Below, one piece after another: positions 54,217-63,487 of a stretch of 64,000 nt of DNA. A program made the position numbers and the translations under genes. The notes under the pieces were generated by a model. That model ran no database searches. It was not told where the DNA came from and worked only from the letters and a program-made list of their open reading frames with translations. The DNA lies in NCBI RefSeq assembly GCF_000730625.1, contig NZ_BBIT01000001.1, forward strand, positions 124,001 to 188,000. The letters are read 5' to 3'. Each line of letters starts with the position of its first letter. Within the stretch, counting starts at the first letter, position 1. Source of the DNA: Pseudomonas oryzihabitans NBRC 102199 (GTDB lineage Bacteria > Pseudomonadota > Gammaproteobacteria > Pseudomonadales > Pseudomonadaceae).

Positions 54217-55319
54217 TGCGACACCGCGAGCGTTCGTCGTCCGAAAGTTATTTCTGGCCGGTCATCTGGGCAGTCGCCCTGCATGTGCTGATCTTCGGCC
54301 TGCTGTTTGTCAGCTTCGCCTTCACCCCTGAATTGCCCCAGTCGCGTCCGGTCGTCCAGGCGACCCTGGTCCAGCTCAAATCCAAGAGTTCGGCGCAGGT
54401 GCAGACCGAGCAGAAACTGGCGGGGGAGGCGAAGAAGACCGCGGCCAAGCAGTACGAGCAGGAACAACTGGAGCAGCGTCGTCAGCAACAGGAAGCCCAG
54501 CGTGAAGCGGCGGCGGCCAAGGCGGCTCAGCAACAGAAGGAAGCCCAGCAACAGGCCGCGGAACAAAAGAAAGCCGACGACGCTCGAAAGGCGCAGCAAG
54601 CGGAAGCGGCGGCCAAGGCCGCCGAAGCCAAGGCTGAGGCCGAGAAACAGTCCGAGGCCGCCAAGGCGGCTGCGGAAGCCAAGCAGGCCGCCGAGCAGAA
54701 GAAGCAGGCGGACATCGCCAAGAAGAAGGCTGACGAAGCAGCCAAGCAGAAAGCGGCTGAGGAAGCCGCGAAGAAGGCTGCGGCAGAGGCAGCCAAGCAG
54801 AAGTCGGCCGAAGAAGCCAAGCAGAAGGCTGCAGCCGAGGCGGCCAAGAAAGAGGCTGCTGCGGAGGCCGCCAAGAAGAAAGCGGCGGACGACGCCAAGA
54901 AGAAGGCTGCCCAGGCGGCTGCGCGCAAGGCAGCGGAAGACAAGAAGGCGCAGGCCCTCGCCGAGTTGTTGTCCGATGATACCCAGCGGCAGCAGGCACT
55001 GGCCGAAGAGCAGGGCGACGAGGTGGCGTCGAGTTTCGATGACCTGATCGTGCGGCTGGTCAGCGAGCAGTGGACGCGTCCGCAGTCGGCGCGCAACGGC
55101 ATGAGCGTCGAGGTGCAGATCAACATGCTGCCGGACGGCACCATCACCAGCGCGACGGTGACCCGCTCCAGTGGCAACAAGGAATTCGATAATTCAGCGG
55201 TATCGGCCGTGCGTAACGTCGGTCGTATCCGTGAGCTGCAGCAGCTGGATCGCAAGACCTTCGATCAGCTGTATCGTCAGCGCCGCATGATCTTCAAACC
55301 GGAGGACCTGAGTCTGTGA
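54216..55319 (+). CDS. tolA: Tol-Pal energy-transducing protein TolA
   Basis: Spans the periplasm from TolQR to TolB/Pal. The 367 residues have an N-terminal transmembrane helix with the SHLS-like segment ([17 protein letters not shown]). A long Ala/Lys/Glu/Gln helical domain follows (about 60-255; many AAKAA and KKKAAE units), then a C-terminal TonB-like domain ([37 protein letters not shown]). Start at 54216 is ATG overlapping the tolR stop; a TTG one codon earlier is less likely. The helical domain's DNA is repetitive and could vary in length between strains. Confidence 0.95.
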   Translation: MRHRERSSSESYFWPVIWAVALHVLIFGLLFVSFAFTPELPQSRPVVQATLVQLKSKSSAQVQTEQKLAGEAKKTAAKQYEQEQLEQRRQQQEAQREAAAAKAAQQQKEAQQQAAEQKKADDARKAQQAEAAAKAAEAKAEAEKQSEAAKAAAEAKQAAEQKKQADIAKKKADEAAKQKAAEEAAKKAAAEAAKQKSAEEAKQKAAAEAAKKEAAAEAAKKKAADDAKKKAAQAAARKAAEDKKAQALAELLSDDTQRQQALAEEQGDEVASSFDDLIVRLVSEQWTRPQSARNGMSVEVQINMLPDGTITSATVTRSSGNKEFDNSAVSAVRNVGRIRELQQLDRKTFDQLYRQRRMIFKPEDLSL

Positions 55320-56614
55320 ACACCCTGATCCGTTACATCCTGCTGGGCCTGGTCCTGGTGGTGGGCTCCGCCCAGGCGGCCGATCCGCTGGTGATTTCCA
55401 GCGGTAGTGATCGCGCCATCCCGATCGCCGTCGTGCCCTTCGGGTGGCAGGGTGGTCAGCCACTGCCGGAAGACCTGGCCAACATCGTCAGCGACGACCT
55501 GCGCAATTCCGGGGTGTTCTCGCCGATTCCGCGCCAGAACATGCTGAGCCAGCCGAGCCAGGCCAGCGAAGTCATCTTCCGTGACTGGAAGGCCCTGGGT
55601 GCCAACTACGTGCTGGTGGGCAACATCGTGCCCAATGGCGGTCGGCTGCAGATCAACTACGCCCTGTTCAACGTTTCCACCGAACAGCAGGTCCTGACCG
55701 GCAACGTCGGCGGCGGCACCGATCAGCTGCGCGACATGGCCCACTTCATCTCCGACCAGGCCTATGAAAAGCTGACCGGTGTGAAGGGTGCCTTCTCGAC
55801 GCGCATCCTCTATGTGACCGCCGAGCGTTTCTCCGCCACCAACACCCGTTACACCCTGCAGCGCGCCGACTATGACGGTGCCCGTGCCGTTACCCTGCTG
55901 CAGTCGCGCGAGCCGATCCTGTCGCCGCGTTTCGCGCCGGATGGCAAGCGCATCGCCTATGTTTCCTTCGAGCAGCAGCGCCCGCGCATCTTCATGCAGT
56001 ACATCGACACCGGTCGCCGCGAGCAGCTGACCAACTTCGAAGGCCTGAATGGCGCGCCGGCGTTTTCGCCCGACGGCAATCGCCTGGCCTTCGTGCTGTC
56101 CAAGGACGGCAACCCTGAGATCTACGTGATGGACCTCGGCTCGCGTGCCATTCGTCGTGTGACGAATGACTCGGCCATCGATACCGAGCCCTTCTGGGGC
56201 AAGGATGGCCAGACCATCTATTTCACCTCAGACCGTTCCGGCAAGCCGCAGATCTACAAGACCAACGCCAATGGCGGGGGTGCTGAGCGCGTGACTTTCG
56301 TCGGTAACTACAACGCCAACCCGAAACTTTCGGCGGATGAAAAGACGCTGGTCATGGTGCATCGCCAGGAAGGTTTCACCAACTTCCAGATCGCTGCGCA
56401 AGACCTCCAACGCGGCTCTGTGCGGGTACTTTCCAACACCAGCCTCAACGACTCGCCCACTGTTGCGCCCAATGGCACCATGCTAATCTACGCCACCCGC
56501 CAGCAGGACCGAGGCGTCCTGATGCTTGTCTCCATCAATGGTCGCGTCCGGATTCCGATTCCCACCGCCCAGGGTGACGTGCGCGAGCCTTCCTGGTCTC
56601 CTTACCTGAACTGA
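55316..56614 (+). CDS. tolB: Tol-Pal periplasmic beta-propeller TolB
   Basis: Periplasmic hub that binds Pal and TolA in turn. The 432-residue precursor has a signal peptide (about 1-21, ending SAQAA), an N-terminal domain to about 160 and a six-bladed propeller. Its blades show repeating motifs such as [36 protein letters not shown] and [18 protein letters not shown]. It starts with GTG, overlapping the tolA stop by four bases. Confidence 0.97.
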   Translation: MNTLIRYILLGLVLVVGSAQAADPLVISSGSDRAIPIAVVPFGWQGGQPLPEDLANIVSDDLRNSGVFSPIPRQNMLSQPSQASEVIFRDWKALGANYVLVGNIVPNGGRLQINYALFNVSTEQQVLTGNVGGGTDQLRDMAHFISDQAYEKLTGVKGAFSTRILYVTAERFSATNTRYTLQRADYDGARAVTLLQSREPILSPRFAPDGKRIAYVSFEQQRPRIFMQYIDTGRREQLTNFEGLNGAPAFSPDGNRLAFVLSKDGNPEIYVMDLGSRAIRRVTNDSAIDTEPFWGKDGQTIYFTSDRSGKPQIYKTNANGGGAERVTFVGNYNANPKLSADEKTLVMVHRQEGFTNFQIAAQDLQRGSVRVLSNTSLNDSPTVAPNGTMLIYATRQQDRGVLMLVSINGRVRIPIPTAQGDVREPSWSPYLN

Positions 56615-56673
56615 CGGCTAATTAGAAAAGTCCTTAGTTACACCAACATTGCGGTTCTTTTAGGAGTTACATG

Positions 56674-57195
56674 ATGGAAATGCTGAAATTCGGCAAGTTC
56701 GCTGCACTGGCTCTGGCCATGGCCGTGGCCGTGGGCTGTTCCTCCAAGGGCGGCGACGCCTCCGGTGAAGGCGCTGGTGCTGGCGCTGGTGCCGGTGCTG
56801 TCGACCCGAACGCTGGCTACGGCGCCAACTCGGGTGCCGTTGACGGCAGCATGGGCGACGAAGCCGCTCTGCGCGCCATCACCACCTTCTACTTCGAGTA
56901 CGACAGCTCCGACCTGAAGCCGGAAGCCATGCGCGCTCTGGACGTTCACGCTCGTGACCTGAAGGCCAGCGGCCAGCGCGTCGTTCTGGAAGGCAACACC
57001 GACGAACGCGGTACCCGCGAGTACAACCTGGCTCTGGGCGAGCGTCGTGCCAAGGCCGTTCAGCGCTACCTGGTGCTGCAGGGCGTGTCCCCGGCTCAGC
57101 TGGAGCTGGTTTCCTACGGTAAAGAGCGTCCGGTTGCCGTCGGTCACGACGAAGCTTCCTGGGCTCAGAACCGTCGCGTCGAGCTGAAGAAGTAA
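56674..57195 (+). CDS. pal: Peptidoglycan-associated lipoprotein Pal (OprL)
   Basis: Outer-membrane lipoprotein that grips peptidoglycan. The 173 residues have a lipoprotein signal with lipobox AVGC (Cys at 22). A Gly/Ala-rich linker ([19 protein letters not shown]) is longer than I recall for P. aeruginosa OprL. The OmpA-like domain follows, with [14 protein letters not shown] and [20 protein letters not shown]. The second of two nearby ATGs is used, matching the known N-terminus; the first (56671) adds one Met. The 56-base gap after tolB ends in TTTAGGAG. Confidence 0.97.
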   Translation: MEMLKFGKFAALALAMAVAVGCSSKGGDASGEGAGAGAGAGAVDPNAGYGANSGAVDGSMGDEAALRAITTFYFEYDSSDLKPEAMRALDVHARDLKASGQRVVLEGNTDERGTREYNLALGERRAKAVQRYLVLQGVSPAQLELVSYGKERPVAVGHDEASWAQNRRVELKK

Positions 57196-57201
57196 TAAAC
57201 G

Positions 57202-58029
57202 ATGTCCAAGCGCCTGCAGTTCTTGATCGCCCTGACTCTTGGTGTACCGGTTGTCGCCGGGGCTCAGGTTCCCGTACAGGATGGTAGTTATGGCGTTGCC
57301 CAGTCCGCTGGGCAAGGTTATGGCAACGCAGGCGCGGCCAGTGCCGGAAACGGGGCTCCCGTTTCCGGCATGGGTCAACTGTTCATGCAGTTGCAACAGA
57401 TGCAGGACGATATCGCTCGCCTGCGTGGCCAGGTCGAGGTTCAGGAAAACGAGATCCGCCAGCTCAAGCAGGAAGGATTGGATCGTTACCAGGATCTGGA
57501 TGGCCGTATTTCCCAGCTTTCTTCCGCGCCTGCCAATGCGGGCGCCGGAGCCGCTGCCGGTGCTGCCCAGGGTGGTGCCATCGCGGCCAACAATGCGCCG
57601 ACGCCGCCTGCTTCCGCAGGAGCACCGGCCGCCAGCAGTGAACCGGGTGATCCGGCGAAGGAAAAGCTATACTACGACGCTGCCTTCGATCTGATCAAGG
57701 CCAAGGATTTCGACAAGGCCAGCCAGGCATTCAATGCCTTCCTGCGCAAGTATCCCAACAGCCAGTATGCGGGCAATGCCCAGTACTGGCTGGGTGAAGT
57801 GAATCTGGCCAAGGGCGATCTGCAGGCTGCTGGCCAGGCCTTCGCCAAGGTCAGTCAGGCCTATCCCACCAGCAACAAGGTGCCGGATTCGCTGTACAAA
57901 CTGGGTGGCGTCGAGCAGAAGCTCGGCCGCACCGATCGGGCCAAGGGCATGTACCAGCAGGTCATCAGCCAGTATCCCGGAACCTCCGCTGCGCAACTGG
58001 CGCAGCGGGATCTGAAAAGCCTGCCCTAG
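57202..58029 (+). CDS. cpoB: Cell-division coordinator CpoB (YbgF)
   Basis: Periplasmic protein that links Tol-Pal with peptidoglycan synthesis at the septum. The 275-residue precursor has a signal peptide (about 1-21). A trimerising coiled coil follows (about 55-105; LQQMQDDIARLRGQVEVQE), then an Ala/Gly/Pro linker and three TPR units (YDAAFDLIKAKDFDKASQAF; YWLGEVNLAKGDLQAAGQAF; YKLGGVEQKLGRTDRAKGMY). It ends the Tol-Pal operon; a terminator stem overlaps its stop codon. Confidence 0.95.
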   Translation: MSKRLQFLIALTLGVPVVAGAQVPVQDGSYGVAQSAGQGYGNAGAASAGNGAPVSGMGQLFMQLQQMQDDIARLRGQVEVQENEIRQLKQEGLDRYQDLDGRISQLSSAPANAGAGAAAGAAQGGAIAANNAPTPPASAGAPAASSEPGDPAKEKLYYDAAFDLIKAKDFDKASQAFNAFLRKYPNSQYAGNAQYWLGEVNLAKGDLQAAGQAFAKVSQAYPTSNKVPDSLYKLGGVEQKLGRTDRAKGMYQQVISQYPGTSAAQLAQRDLKSLP

Positions 58030-58042
58030 CGCAGGCTTTTTT
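58015..58042 (+). terminator. Rho-independent terminator of the Tol-Pal operon
   Basis: Ten-pair perfect stem AAAAGCCTGC / GCAGGCTTTT with a six-base loop and further T. It overlaps the end of cpoB, the stop codon lying in the loop. Confidence 0.88.
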
Positions 58043-58067
58043 CTTCTATCTACCGCAACGGAGGCGG

Positions 58068-58751
58068 ATGGCCTGTGTAGCCGTCACGCCCGTGGCTTCC
58101 ATGCAAAAAGATACCCTACGTCTTACCGAGATTTTCTATTCGCTCCAGGGTGAAGCCCGCACCGCCGGTCTTCCTACCGTCTTCGTCCGGCTCACCGGCT
58201 GCCCGCTGCGTTGCCACTATTGCGACACGGCCTATGCCTTCACTGGCGGCGAGATCCATCACCTCGATGCCATCCTGGAGCAGGTTGCGAGCTACCGGCC
58301 GCGGCACATCTGCGTGACCGGCGGCGAGCCGCTGGCCCAGCCCAACTGCCTCAAGCTGCTCGAGCAGCTGTGCGACGCCGGCTACGAGGTGTCGCTGGAA
58401 ACCAGTGGCGCCCTGGATGTCAGTGGCGTGGACGGGCGTGTCAGCAAGGTCGTCGACCTCAAGACGCCGGGCTCGGGGGAGGTGGGGCGCAACCTGTACG
58501 CCAACCTCGACCACCTGACGCCCAACGATCAGGTCAAGTTCGTCATCTGCTCCCGCGAGGACTATGACTGGGCCGTCTCCAAGCTGATCGAGTATCGCCT
58601 GGAGCAACGGGCGGGCGAGGTGTTGTTCTCGCCCAGCCATGGCCAGGTGGTGCCGCGTGAGCTGGCGGAGTGGATCGTGGCGGACAACCTGCCGGTGCGC
58701 TTCCAGCTGCAGCTGCACAAGATTCTCTGGAACGACGAACCGGGACACTGA
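58068..58751 (+). CDS. queE: 7-carboxy-7-deazaguanine synthase QueE
   Basis: Radical SAM enzyme that makes the 7-deazaguanine core for queuosine. The Cys triad is in [14 protein letters not shown] (C-x3-C-x2-C), and [10 protein letters not shown] and [12 protein letters not shown] follow. Start is uncertain. ATG 58068 (227 residues) has CGGAGG only three bases upstream, while ATG 58101 (216 residues, [18 protein letters not shown]) matches the usual family N-terminus but lacks a ribosome site. It runs two bases short of queC. Confidence 0.95.
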   Translation: MACVAVTPVASMQKDTLRLTEIFYSLQGEARTAGLPTVFVRLTGCPLRCHYCDTAYAFTGGEIHHLDAILEQVASYRPRHICVTGGEPLAQPNCLKLLEQLCDAGYEVSLETSGALDVSGVDGRVSKVVDLKTPGSGEVGRNLYANLDHLTPNDQVKFVICSREDYDWAVSKLIEYRLEQRAGEVLFSPSHGQVVPRELAEWIVADNLPVRFQLQLHKILWNDEPGH

Positions 58752-58753
58752 GC

Positions 58754-59428
58754 ATGAGTCAGCCTAAAGCGGTCATCCTTCTTTCCGGCGGCCTGGATTC
58801 CGCCACCATCGTCGCCATGGCCAAGGCCCAGGGCTTCGCCTGCTACACCATGAGCTTCGACTACGGCCAGCGCCATCGCGCCGAGCTGCAAGCCGCCGAA
58901 CGCGTGGCGCGCCAGCTGGGCGTCGTCGAGCACAAGGTGATCGGCCTGGATCTCAATGGCATCGGTGGCTCGGCGCTCACCGACCCGGACATCGCCGTCC
59001 CGGAGACCCCGGGCGAGGGCATCCCGGTCACCTACGTGCCGGCACGCAATACCGTGTTCCTGTCCCTGGCCCTGGGCTGGGCCGAGGTGCTCGGTGCCCG
59101 TCATCTCTTCATCGGGGTGAATGCGGTGGACTACTCCGGCTATCCGGATTGCCGGCCGGAGTTCGTCGAAGCCTTCGAGCGCCTGGCCAATCTCGCCACC
59201 AAGGCCGGTGTGGAAGGGGATACCTTCAAGATCGAAGCCCCGCTGCAGTTCCTTTCCAAGGCGCAGATCGTCCAGGCTGGCAGCCAGCTGGGCGTCGACT
59301 ATGCCCTGACCGTCTCCTGCTACCAGGCCGACGATGAAGGCCAGGCCTGCGGTCGCTGCGACAGCTGCCGCCTGCGCGCCGAAGGCTTCAAGGCGGCGGG
59401 AATTTCCGACCCTACGCGCTACCAGTAA
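58754..59428 (+). CDS. queC: 7-cyano-7-deazaguanine synthase QueC
   Basis: ATP-dependent ligase converting carboxy-deazaguanine to preQ0 in queuosine synthesis. The 224 residues have the PP-loop [19 protein letters not shown] (residues 10-28) and the zinc site [17 protein letters not shown]. The ATG at 58754 gives [13 protein letters not shown]. In Pseudomonas this gene flanks a tRNA-Lys that is a known integration site for large elements. Confidence 0.96.
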   Translation: MSQPKAVILLSGGLDSATIVAMAKAQGFACYTMSFDYGQRHRAELQAAERVARQLGVVEHKVIGLDLNGIGGSALTDPDIAVPETPGEGIPVTYVPARNTVFLSLALGWAEVLGARHLFIGVNAVDYSGYPDCRPEFVEAFERLANLATKAGVEGDTFKIEAPLQFLSKAQIVQAGSQLGVDYALTVSCYQADDEGQACGRCDSCRLRAEGFKAAGISDPTRYQ

Positions 59429-59446
59429 AAAATTTCATCTAGGGTG

Positions 59447-59474
59447 TTGATTCTCCTGAGAAAATCGCTAGAAT
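59447..59474 (+). promoter_or_regulatory. Sigma-70 promoter of tRNA-Lys
   Basis: TTGATT, 16 bases, TAGAAT, with the tRNA beginning 13 bases after the -10 box. A good -35/-10 pair just after queC. Confidence 0.65.
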
Positions 59475-59487
59475 GGCGCCCACTAAC

Positions 59488-59563
59488 GGGTCGTTAGCTC
59501 AGTCGGTAGAGCAGTTGGCTTTTAACCAATTGGTCGTAGGTTCGAATCCCACACGACCCACCA
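59488..59563 (+). tRNA. tRNA-Lys (anticodon TTT)
   Basis: A 76-base tRNA with CCA encoded. The acceptor stem is GGGTCGT / ACGACCC, D loop AGTCGGTAGA, anticodon TTT at 59521-59523 in loop CTTTTAA, and the T arm contains GGTTCGAATCC. It closely matches E. coli tRNA-Lys. Its 3' end is the presumed attachment site of the element that follows. Confidence 0.98.
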
Positions 59564-59573
59564 TCTTCACCAG

Positions 59574-59598
59574 AAACCCTCCGCAATGGAGGGTTTTT
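59574..59598 (+). terminator. Rho-independent terminator after tRNA-Lys
   Basis: Nine-pair stem AAACCCTCC / GGAGGGTTT with a five-base loop and a T run, 11 bases past the CCA end. Confidence 0.85.
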
Positions 59599-59650
59599 GC
59601 GTCCTCGCAGCCGAAACAAGCAGCCGTCTGCGACGGAATCTAGCCCTGCG

Positions 59651-59713
59651 GTTTGATGATGTCAAACTGAATCAGCTGGCGCCCAGAGCCTGGCGCCGCG
59701 TGGCCTTGGCGCC
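59651..59713. repeat. Repeat cluster between tRNA-Lys and the integrase gene
   Basis: A hairpin GTTTGA-TGATG-TCAAAC (59651-59667) is followed by three copies of TGGCGCC (59677, 59691, 59707) spaced 14 and 16 bases. The rest of this 177-base gap shows no gene. Position at the end of an integrated element suggests binding sites for integrase or its helper, which is inference. Confidence 0.45.
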
Positions 59714-59740
59714 ATTTCGTATGTCAGCTCCGCTGTGTAG

Positions 59741-60874
59741 CTATCCACGCCTTCCTACCGCTGTAAGCGGTCTTGCCCCATTGCTGATCCATTCTGAGAG
59801 CTGATCGAACGCTTCTGGCGTAGAGGGGCCGGAGATGCTCCACGGTTGCTGAGAGGGTAGGGAAGGGAGTGGCTTAGGTAGATCCAGTCGCTGTTCCTGG
59901 TGTTGCCGCGCGCTGTAATCCACTCGAGCGATCAGGTTCCTCGGTACCTTATCGGCACGTTCTTCGAGGACATGACGCATCTGGTGTGGATCCGTCTCGA
60001 TGTATTCCATCGTGGTAGCGATGCTCGAGTGGTTCAGCAGGGCCTTGGCTACGTGAATGTTGCGATCCGCTTGTCGCATTAGGTCGGTCGCCAGGGTGTG
60101 CCTGAACCGATGGGGGGTCATCCGAGTGCCTACTATCGCCGTCAGCTTTCTATACATTGCCTCAATCTGATTTATATCCATAGTTTCTCGTCTGTAGTGC
60201 GAGGAGAACCTATTGACGTTGAATAGCTGGTCCGTGGCTTTGAAATGCAGAGAGTCTGCCCACGCTACAATGCGGTCTATATGCTCATAAAGAGGTCCAG
60301 GAATGGGTAGGAGAAATTCTTTGTGAGTCTTGTCTCCTTCGCTTCGAACATTAATGGTTCTACGTCTTAGGCAGACGTCTCGTCTCTGTATACTTAATAA
60401 AGAATTCAGGCGAATTCCGGTGTAGTGAAAGGTTTCGTAGACAGATAGCCAGAACCAAGCTGGGGTTATGCTACTACGTTCGCCTGATACCCGTTCGATC
60501 TCTTGTAGCCTGATAAGCTGGTTGCGACCCTGAGTAATGGCCTCGTGAGGTACAGTTTTTTTCCGCTTTCTGGGTGGAACTACAGAGGTGTCAGTGAAGG
60601 GGTTTTTACGGAGCGTCAATAGGTCTTGAGAAATGGCGTATCCGAAAAGCGTTTTGAGATGACTCGCGTACGTGTTCCAGCTGCGCTTGGCTAAGCCTGA
60701 ATCCAAGGCCTCCTTCCGCCAGATCAGAACATCTCGATGATGTAGCTTTTCGAGTTCGACGTCATCGCCGAATCTCCGGGTTAATGCTCGAGCAGCTGCT
60801 AGGTATATAATTCTAGTCGCTGGCCTGAGGTCGTGAGTGTCATTGTATTCGCTAGCGATATCGATGATATTCAA
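59741..60874 (-). CDS. int: Tyrosine recombinase/integrase of the integrative element
   Basis: A 377-residue phage-type integrase. The SAM-like core-binding domain (about 1-90) has SWNTYASHLKTLFGYAIS. The catalytic domain holds Arg155 (YTGIRLNSLL), Lys182 (GDKTHK), His255-x-x-Arg258 (TPHRFRHTLA), His282 (LLNHSS) and nucleophile Tyr291 (ATTMEYIE). A Pro/Gln-rich tail follows. It reads toward tRNA-Lys, its presumed target. Translation starts at TTG, overlapping the relaxase stop (TTGA). Base composition is clearly more AT-rich than the flanking core genes, pointing to transfer. Confidence 0.93.
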   Translation of the reverse strand: MNIIDIASEYNDTHDLRPATRIIYLAAARALTRRFGDDVELEKLHHRDVLIWRKEALDSGLAKRSWNTYASHLKTLFGYAISQDLLTLRKNPFTDTSVVPPRKRKKTVPHEAITQGRNQLIRLQEIERVSGERSSITPAWFWLSVYETFHYTGIRLNSLLSIQRRDVCLRRRTINVRSEGDKTHKEFLLPIPGPLYEHIDRIVAWADSLHFKATDQLFNVNRFSSHYRRETMDINQIEAMYRKLTAIVGTRMTPHRFRHTLATDLMRQADRNIHVAKALLNHSSIATTMEYIETDPHQMRHVLEERADKVPRNLIARVDYSARQHQEQRLDLPKPLPSLPSQQPWSISGPSTPEAFDQLSEWISNGARPLTAVGRRG

Positions 60875-62736
60875 CTTTCGCTAGCTCCCATATCCTGCAA
60901 TCGAAGGCTTATATTATCGAATGGCGGATGCGTGAAGATTGCACCAGGGTCCTTCAAAAGATAGCCTTTGAGCAGTTTGGATTTCCGTGGGCCGATCACC
61001 TCGCATGTCCATATATTGAGATTGTCCGGTGTCTTGCGGTTAGTTTTGAGTTTTTCAAATCCGCGTTGAACTAGCTGCCAGGTTTCAATTCCTCTCGCCT
61101 TGGCTTCCCTCTGTAGGTGAGGATGCTCCGAGGCATAGCGCTTGAATAATCCGGGGCTGACGAGGAACGCAGTGCCATTCACTGTGTGAATCATTGCTTT
61201 GGCATCGTTGATAACTAGCGTGTGTGAAAGCACGCCCTGCCGCGCCCAAGCTATGAAAGCTTGGCCGAGGTCAGCTGTGTCCTTGGCCGAAATTGCCTCT
61301 TCAGCTGAGTGCTCGGCGATGCAATCAGTGAAGCTGTCTTCAGTGACGTCAGGGAGCAGCTGAGAAGTTGGAATTTCTGAAGATGAAGCCGCTTCACCAA
61401 AGAGCTCATCTGCTAGTGCAAGTGTCTCGTCCATGGGGTCCAAACCGGTTTGGAATGCGGGCGGCGGCAGTGTTTCGGATGAGGACGCCTCTTGTGAAGA
61501 TGTGACAAGCGTCACGCGTTGTGGTATCGGGAATGATGGCGTAGTGATATCGTTCGCGGGTGCAGGCCGCTGCTGATCTAGCTCGGTGTCTTCCGGCTGC
61601 TCGAGTGTGAAAATGCCGGTAAACGGAGCTGGTCGATCTGCAGGATCTGGCCAAATCAGCGCGGGGGAGACCTTGAGTAAGGTGAAGGTGTTCTTCCAGC
61701 CGCGGCCGGTGTCGATCGTTGCCTTCCAGATAGCCTTGTCCTGAGCGTTGACCTGGATAATGGCCTGGTCCTGAATCAGGTTGAAGAATGGGGCGTTCGA
61801 GGCGGGGATACCTTCTACGCCTTGGGAGAGCATCAGTGCCCGCAACTGGTCTGAGGCCGGCTTGCTGACGAGCCATAGCGCATCCTGGGTCAGCCACCCG
61901 TCCGAGGGCCCTTCTGGCTGGTTCAGCTTGAATTTCTCAATGACCAGGGTGCGCAACCCATCTGCCAGTTGACGCTGGATCGTATTCTTGGGGGCTTCCA
62001 TCGCACGTTGCGGGTTGGCGCCGAGCTCTTGGGCGACACTCGCCTGGTCGGCCTGGACGATCATCTCGCCCAGTACGCCGGCATGCTGGTATTGCCCGGC
62101 CAAGACGAAGATCAGCGATGACCATAGCTCGCGGTAGCTACTGAGCCAGTCCAGCACGTGAAGCGGCAGCACCTGGAAATAGACGAGTGCTGAAGCAGCG
62201 CCATGAAGCTGATAGTCGCGACCTTTGACGTATCTGAAGCGGTAGGGCTTCTCAATGCGACCGTGCCAGGGGTGCCATGGCTTGCCGTCTTCGAGGACGA
62301 CCTCGATGTCGACGGCGATCTTGCCCAAGTCGTGGAGGAGGGCGCCGTAGGCTACCGCTGCTGACCATGCTTCGGCCTGGGCTGCTTGTGACTCAGGCGG
62401 TGCGCCGATGGGTAGTAGGTAGTTCTGCCGGATCTTCAGTGCGTAGGCGACGATCTCCAGCCCGTGGTCGAGCAGGCCCCCGGGATAGGCATGGTGGTGG
62501 TTTTCCGAAGCTGGAAGCTGCTGGACCAGATCGGCGTAGCGTTCGAGGGGGTCGCGGTAGAGCGAGGCGAATTGCTCGCGGGACAGCGACGTCCGCTGCC
62601 AGATGTTCTCGATGAGTTTCTGCCGGCGGGGGAGTGCCAGGAGATCCCTACCCGGGGACGGCTGCGTGAAACCCTGTTTGCCTGAGCCCGGAGGAGGGGA
62701 TGGTGGGGCTTTCTTCCTGAAGATGAGATCGAACAT
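60871..62736 (-). CDS. traI: MobH-family relaxase (TraI_2), ICE type
   Basis: DNA-nicking relaxase of integrative conjugative elements of the PFGI-1/SXT class. The 621 residues have the TraI_2 N-terminal domain. PRRQKLIENIW is followed by the His cluster HHH (80-82), GGLLDHGLEIV (Asp90-His91) and LLHDLGK (His135-Asp136), an HD-like metal site; RDYQLHGAASALV follows. A Ser/Pro/Thr-rich linker (about 405-470) leads to a C-terminal DUF1528-type domain. ATG 62736 is chosen; a GTG 75 bases upstream is possible, and neither has a good ribosome site. Its end overlaps the integrase start. Confidence 0.9.
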   Translation of the reverse strand: MFDLIFRKKAPPSPPPGSGKQGFTQPSPGRDLLALPRRQKLIENIWQRTSLSREQFASLYRDPLERYADLVQQLPASENHHHAYPGGLLDHGLEIVAYALKIRQNYLLPIGAPPESQAAQAEAWSAAVAYGALLHDLGKIAVDIEVVLEDGKPWHPWHGRIEKPYRFRYVKGRDYQLHGAASALVYFQVLPLHVLDWLSSYRELWSSLIFVLAGQYQHAGVLGEMIVQADQASVAQELGANPQRAMEAPKNTIQRQLADGLRTLVIEKFKLNQPEGPSDGWLTQDALWLVSKPASDQLRALMLSQGVEGIPASNAPFFNLIQDQAIIQVNAQDKAIWKATIDTGRGWKNTFTLLKVSPALIWPDPADRPAPFTGIFTLEQPEDTELDQQRPAPANDITTPSFPIPQRVTLVTSSQEASSSETLPPPAFQTGLDPMDETLALADELFGEAASSSEIPTSQLLPDVTEDSFTDCIAEHSAEEAISAKDTADLGQAFIAWARQGVLSHTLVINDAKAMIHTVNGTAFLVSPGLFKRYASEHPHLQREAKARGIETWQLVQRGFEKLKTNRKTPDNLNIWTCEVIGPRKSKLLKGYLLKDPGAIFTHPPFDNISLRLQDMGASES

Positions 62737-63098
62737 GGCATGCCATTGGTAGTTCTTGGGCCTGCGTTGTCGATCAGCGAGGTCGGCCGGACAATGGTAA
62801 ACCGCTATCACTACTCAGGAGGTTGGGGCGGCGGATGGCTACTATGATCGGTAGCCTGGGGACCCTTTGCTCTTCGCAGCCAACGGCGGAGCCCTTTCTG
62901 GTAGGGCTTTTACCCTTAAAGCCCCCTTCCATTCCCTCCTTTGCTTCAGCCCATTTCCGCTCCTATCCCTTGCTTGATGCGACGGGCATCTCATTTGGCG
63001 GCAGGCTCTAGCGCGATGGAGCTGTTGCAGGCTAGTTAGCTGGGGCGTATAAGTGATGTCATAACGCAATCCCTCTAACGGTATCATTGGGGTCGTCT
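62737..63098. other. Intergenic region upstream of the relaxase, with paired hairpins
   Basis: 362 bases between divergent genes. It holds two stem-loops that share a strand: AGCCCT/AGGGCT (62890-62908, with T run) and GGGCTTT/AAAGCCC (62904-62924). They cannot form together, which is the shape of an attenuator, or part of an origin of transfer. Short open frames on both strands here look non-coding (no family resemblance, poor starts). Confidence 0.4.
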
Positions 63099-63461
63099 AT
63101 GACCAGATCGCATACACATGAGTCTCGCGCGGTGAGAGTAGGCCGCTGCATCGCGATCCCATTTCGTATTGAGGCCGCATTCTGGCGATTATTTGTGCGA
63201 GAAGGTACGCCCGGTATTCTTGGTCAAGCTATCAAGTGGTCAGTCCGTGTTGTAGCTGTAGCTGCATTTGCATACTACCTACTGCCGCTGTTCTTACTAG
63301 CAGTCGTATCTGTCGCAGCTGTCTACATGATGGGTGGGATTCACGGTTCTGCCTCCGAATCATTCGTTTCTCGGGATGAGCATCGTTTCTTCGAGGAGGA
63401 GGGTTTGAGAGACGGTCTGTTTGGGCATGGTCATTACGATAAAGACGGAAACAGGTGGTAG
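63099..63461 (+). CDS. DUF3742 family protein of the ICE
   Basis: A 120-residue protein with a hydrophobic pair of segments (about 44-78; VVAVAAFAYYLLPLFLLAVV) and a C-terminal motif GLFGHGHYDKDGNRW. This fits DUF3742, small membrane proteins found in PFGI-1-type elements beside the TraG-like gene. The ATG at 63099 is preferred to an in-frame TTG 12 bases upstream. Function unknown. It is convergent with the TraG-like gene; a nine-pair hairpin lies between. Confidence 0.75.
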   Translation: MTRSHTHESRAVRVGRCIAIPFRIEAAFWRLFVREGTPGILGQAIKWSVRVVAVAAFAYYLLPLFLLAVVSVAAVYMMGGIHGSASESFVSRDEHRFFEEEGLRDGLFGHGHYDKDGNRW

Positions 63462-63480
63462 GGCTGTATATAGCCCTACC
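63457..63480. terminator. Stem-loop between convergent ICE genes
   Basis: Nine-pair perfect stem GGTAGGGCT / AGCCCTACC with a six-base loop GTATAT, starting in the last codons of the DUF3742 gene. No strong T run, so a termination role is likely but not certain. Confidence 0.5.
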
Positions 63481-63487
63481 TGAATCT

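Noticed and set aside
62842-63087. Small reverse open frame upstream of the relaxase.
   Set aside because: Ala/Arg/Leu-rich, weak start, spans the hairpin region and resembles no family.
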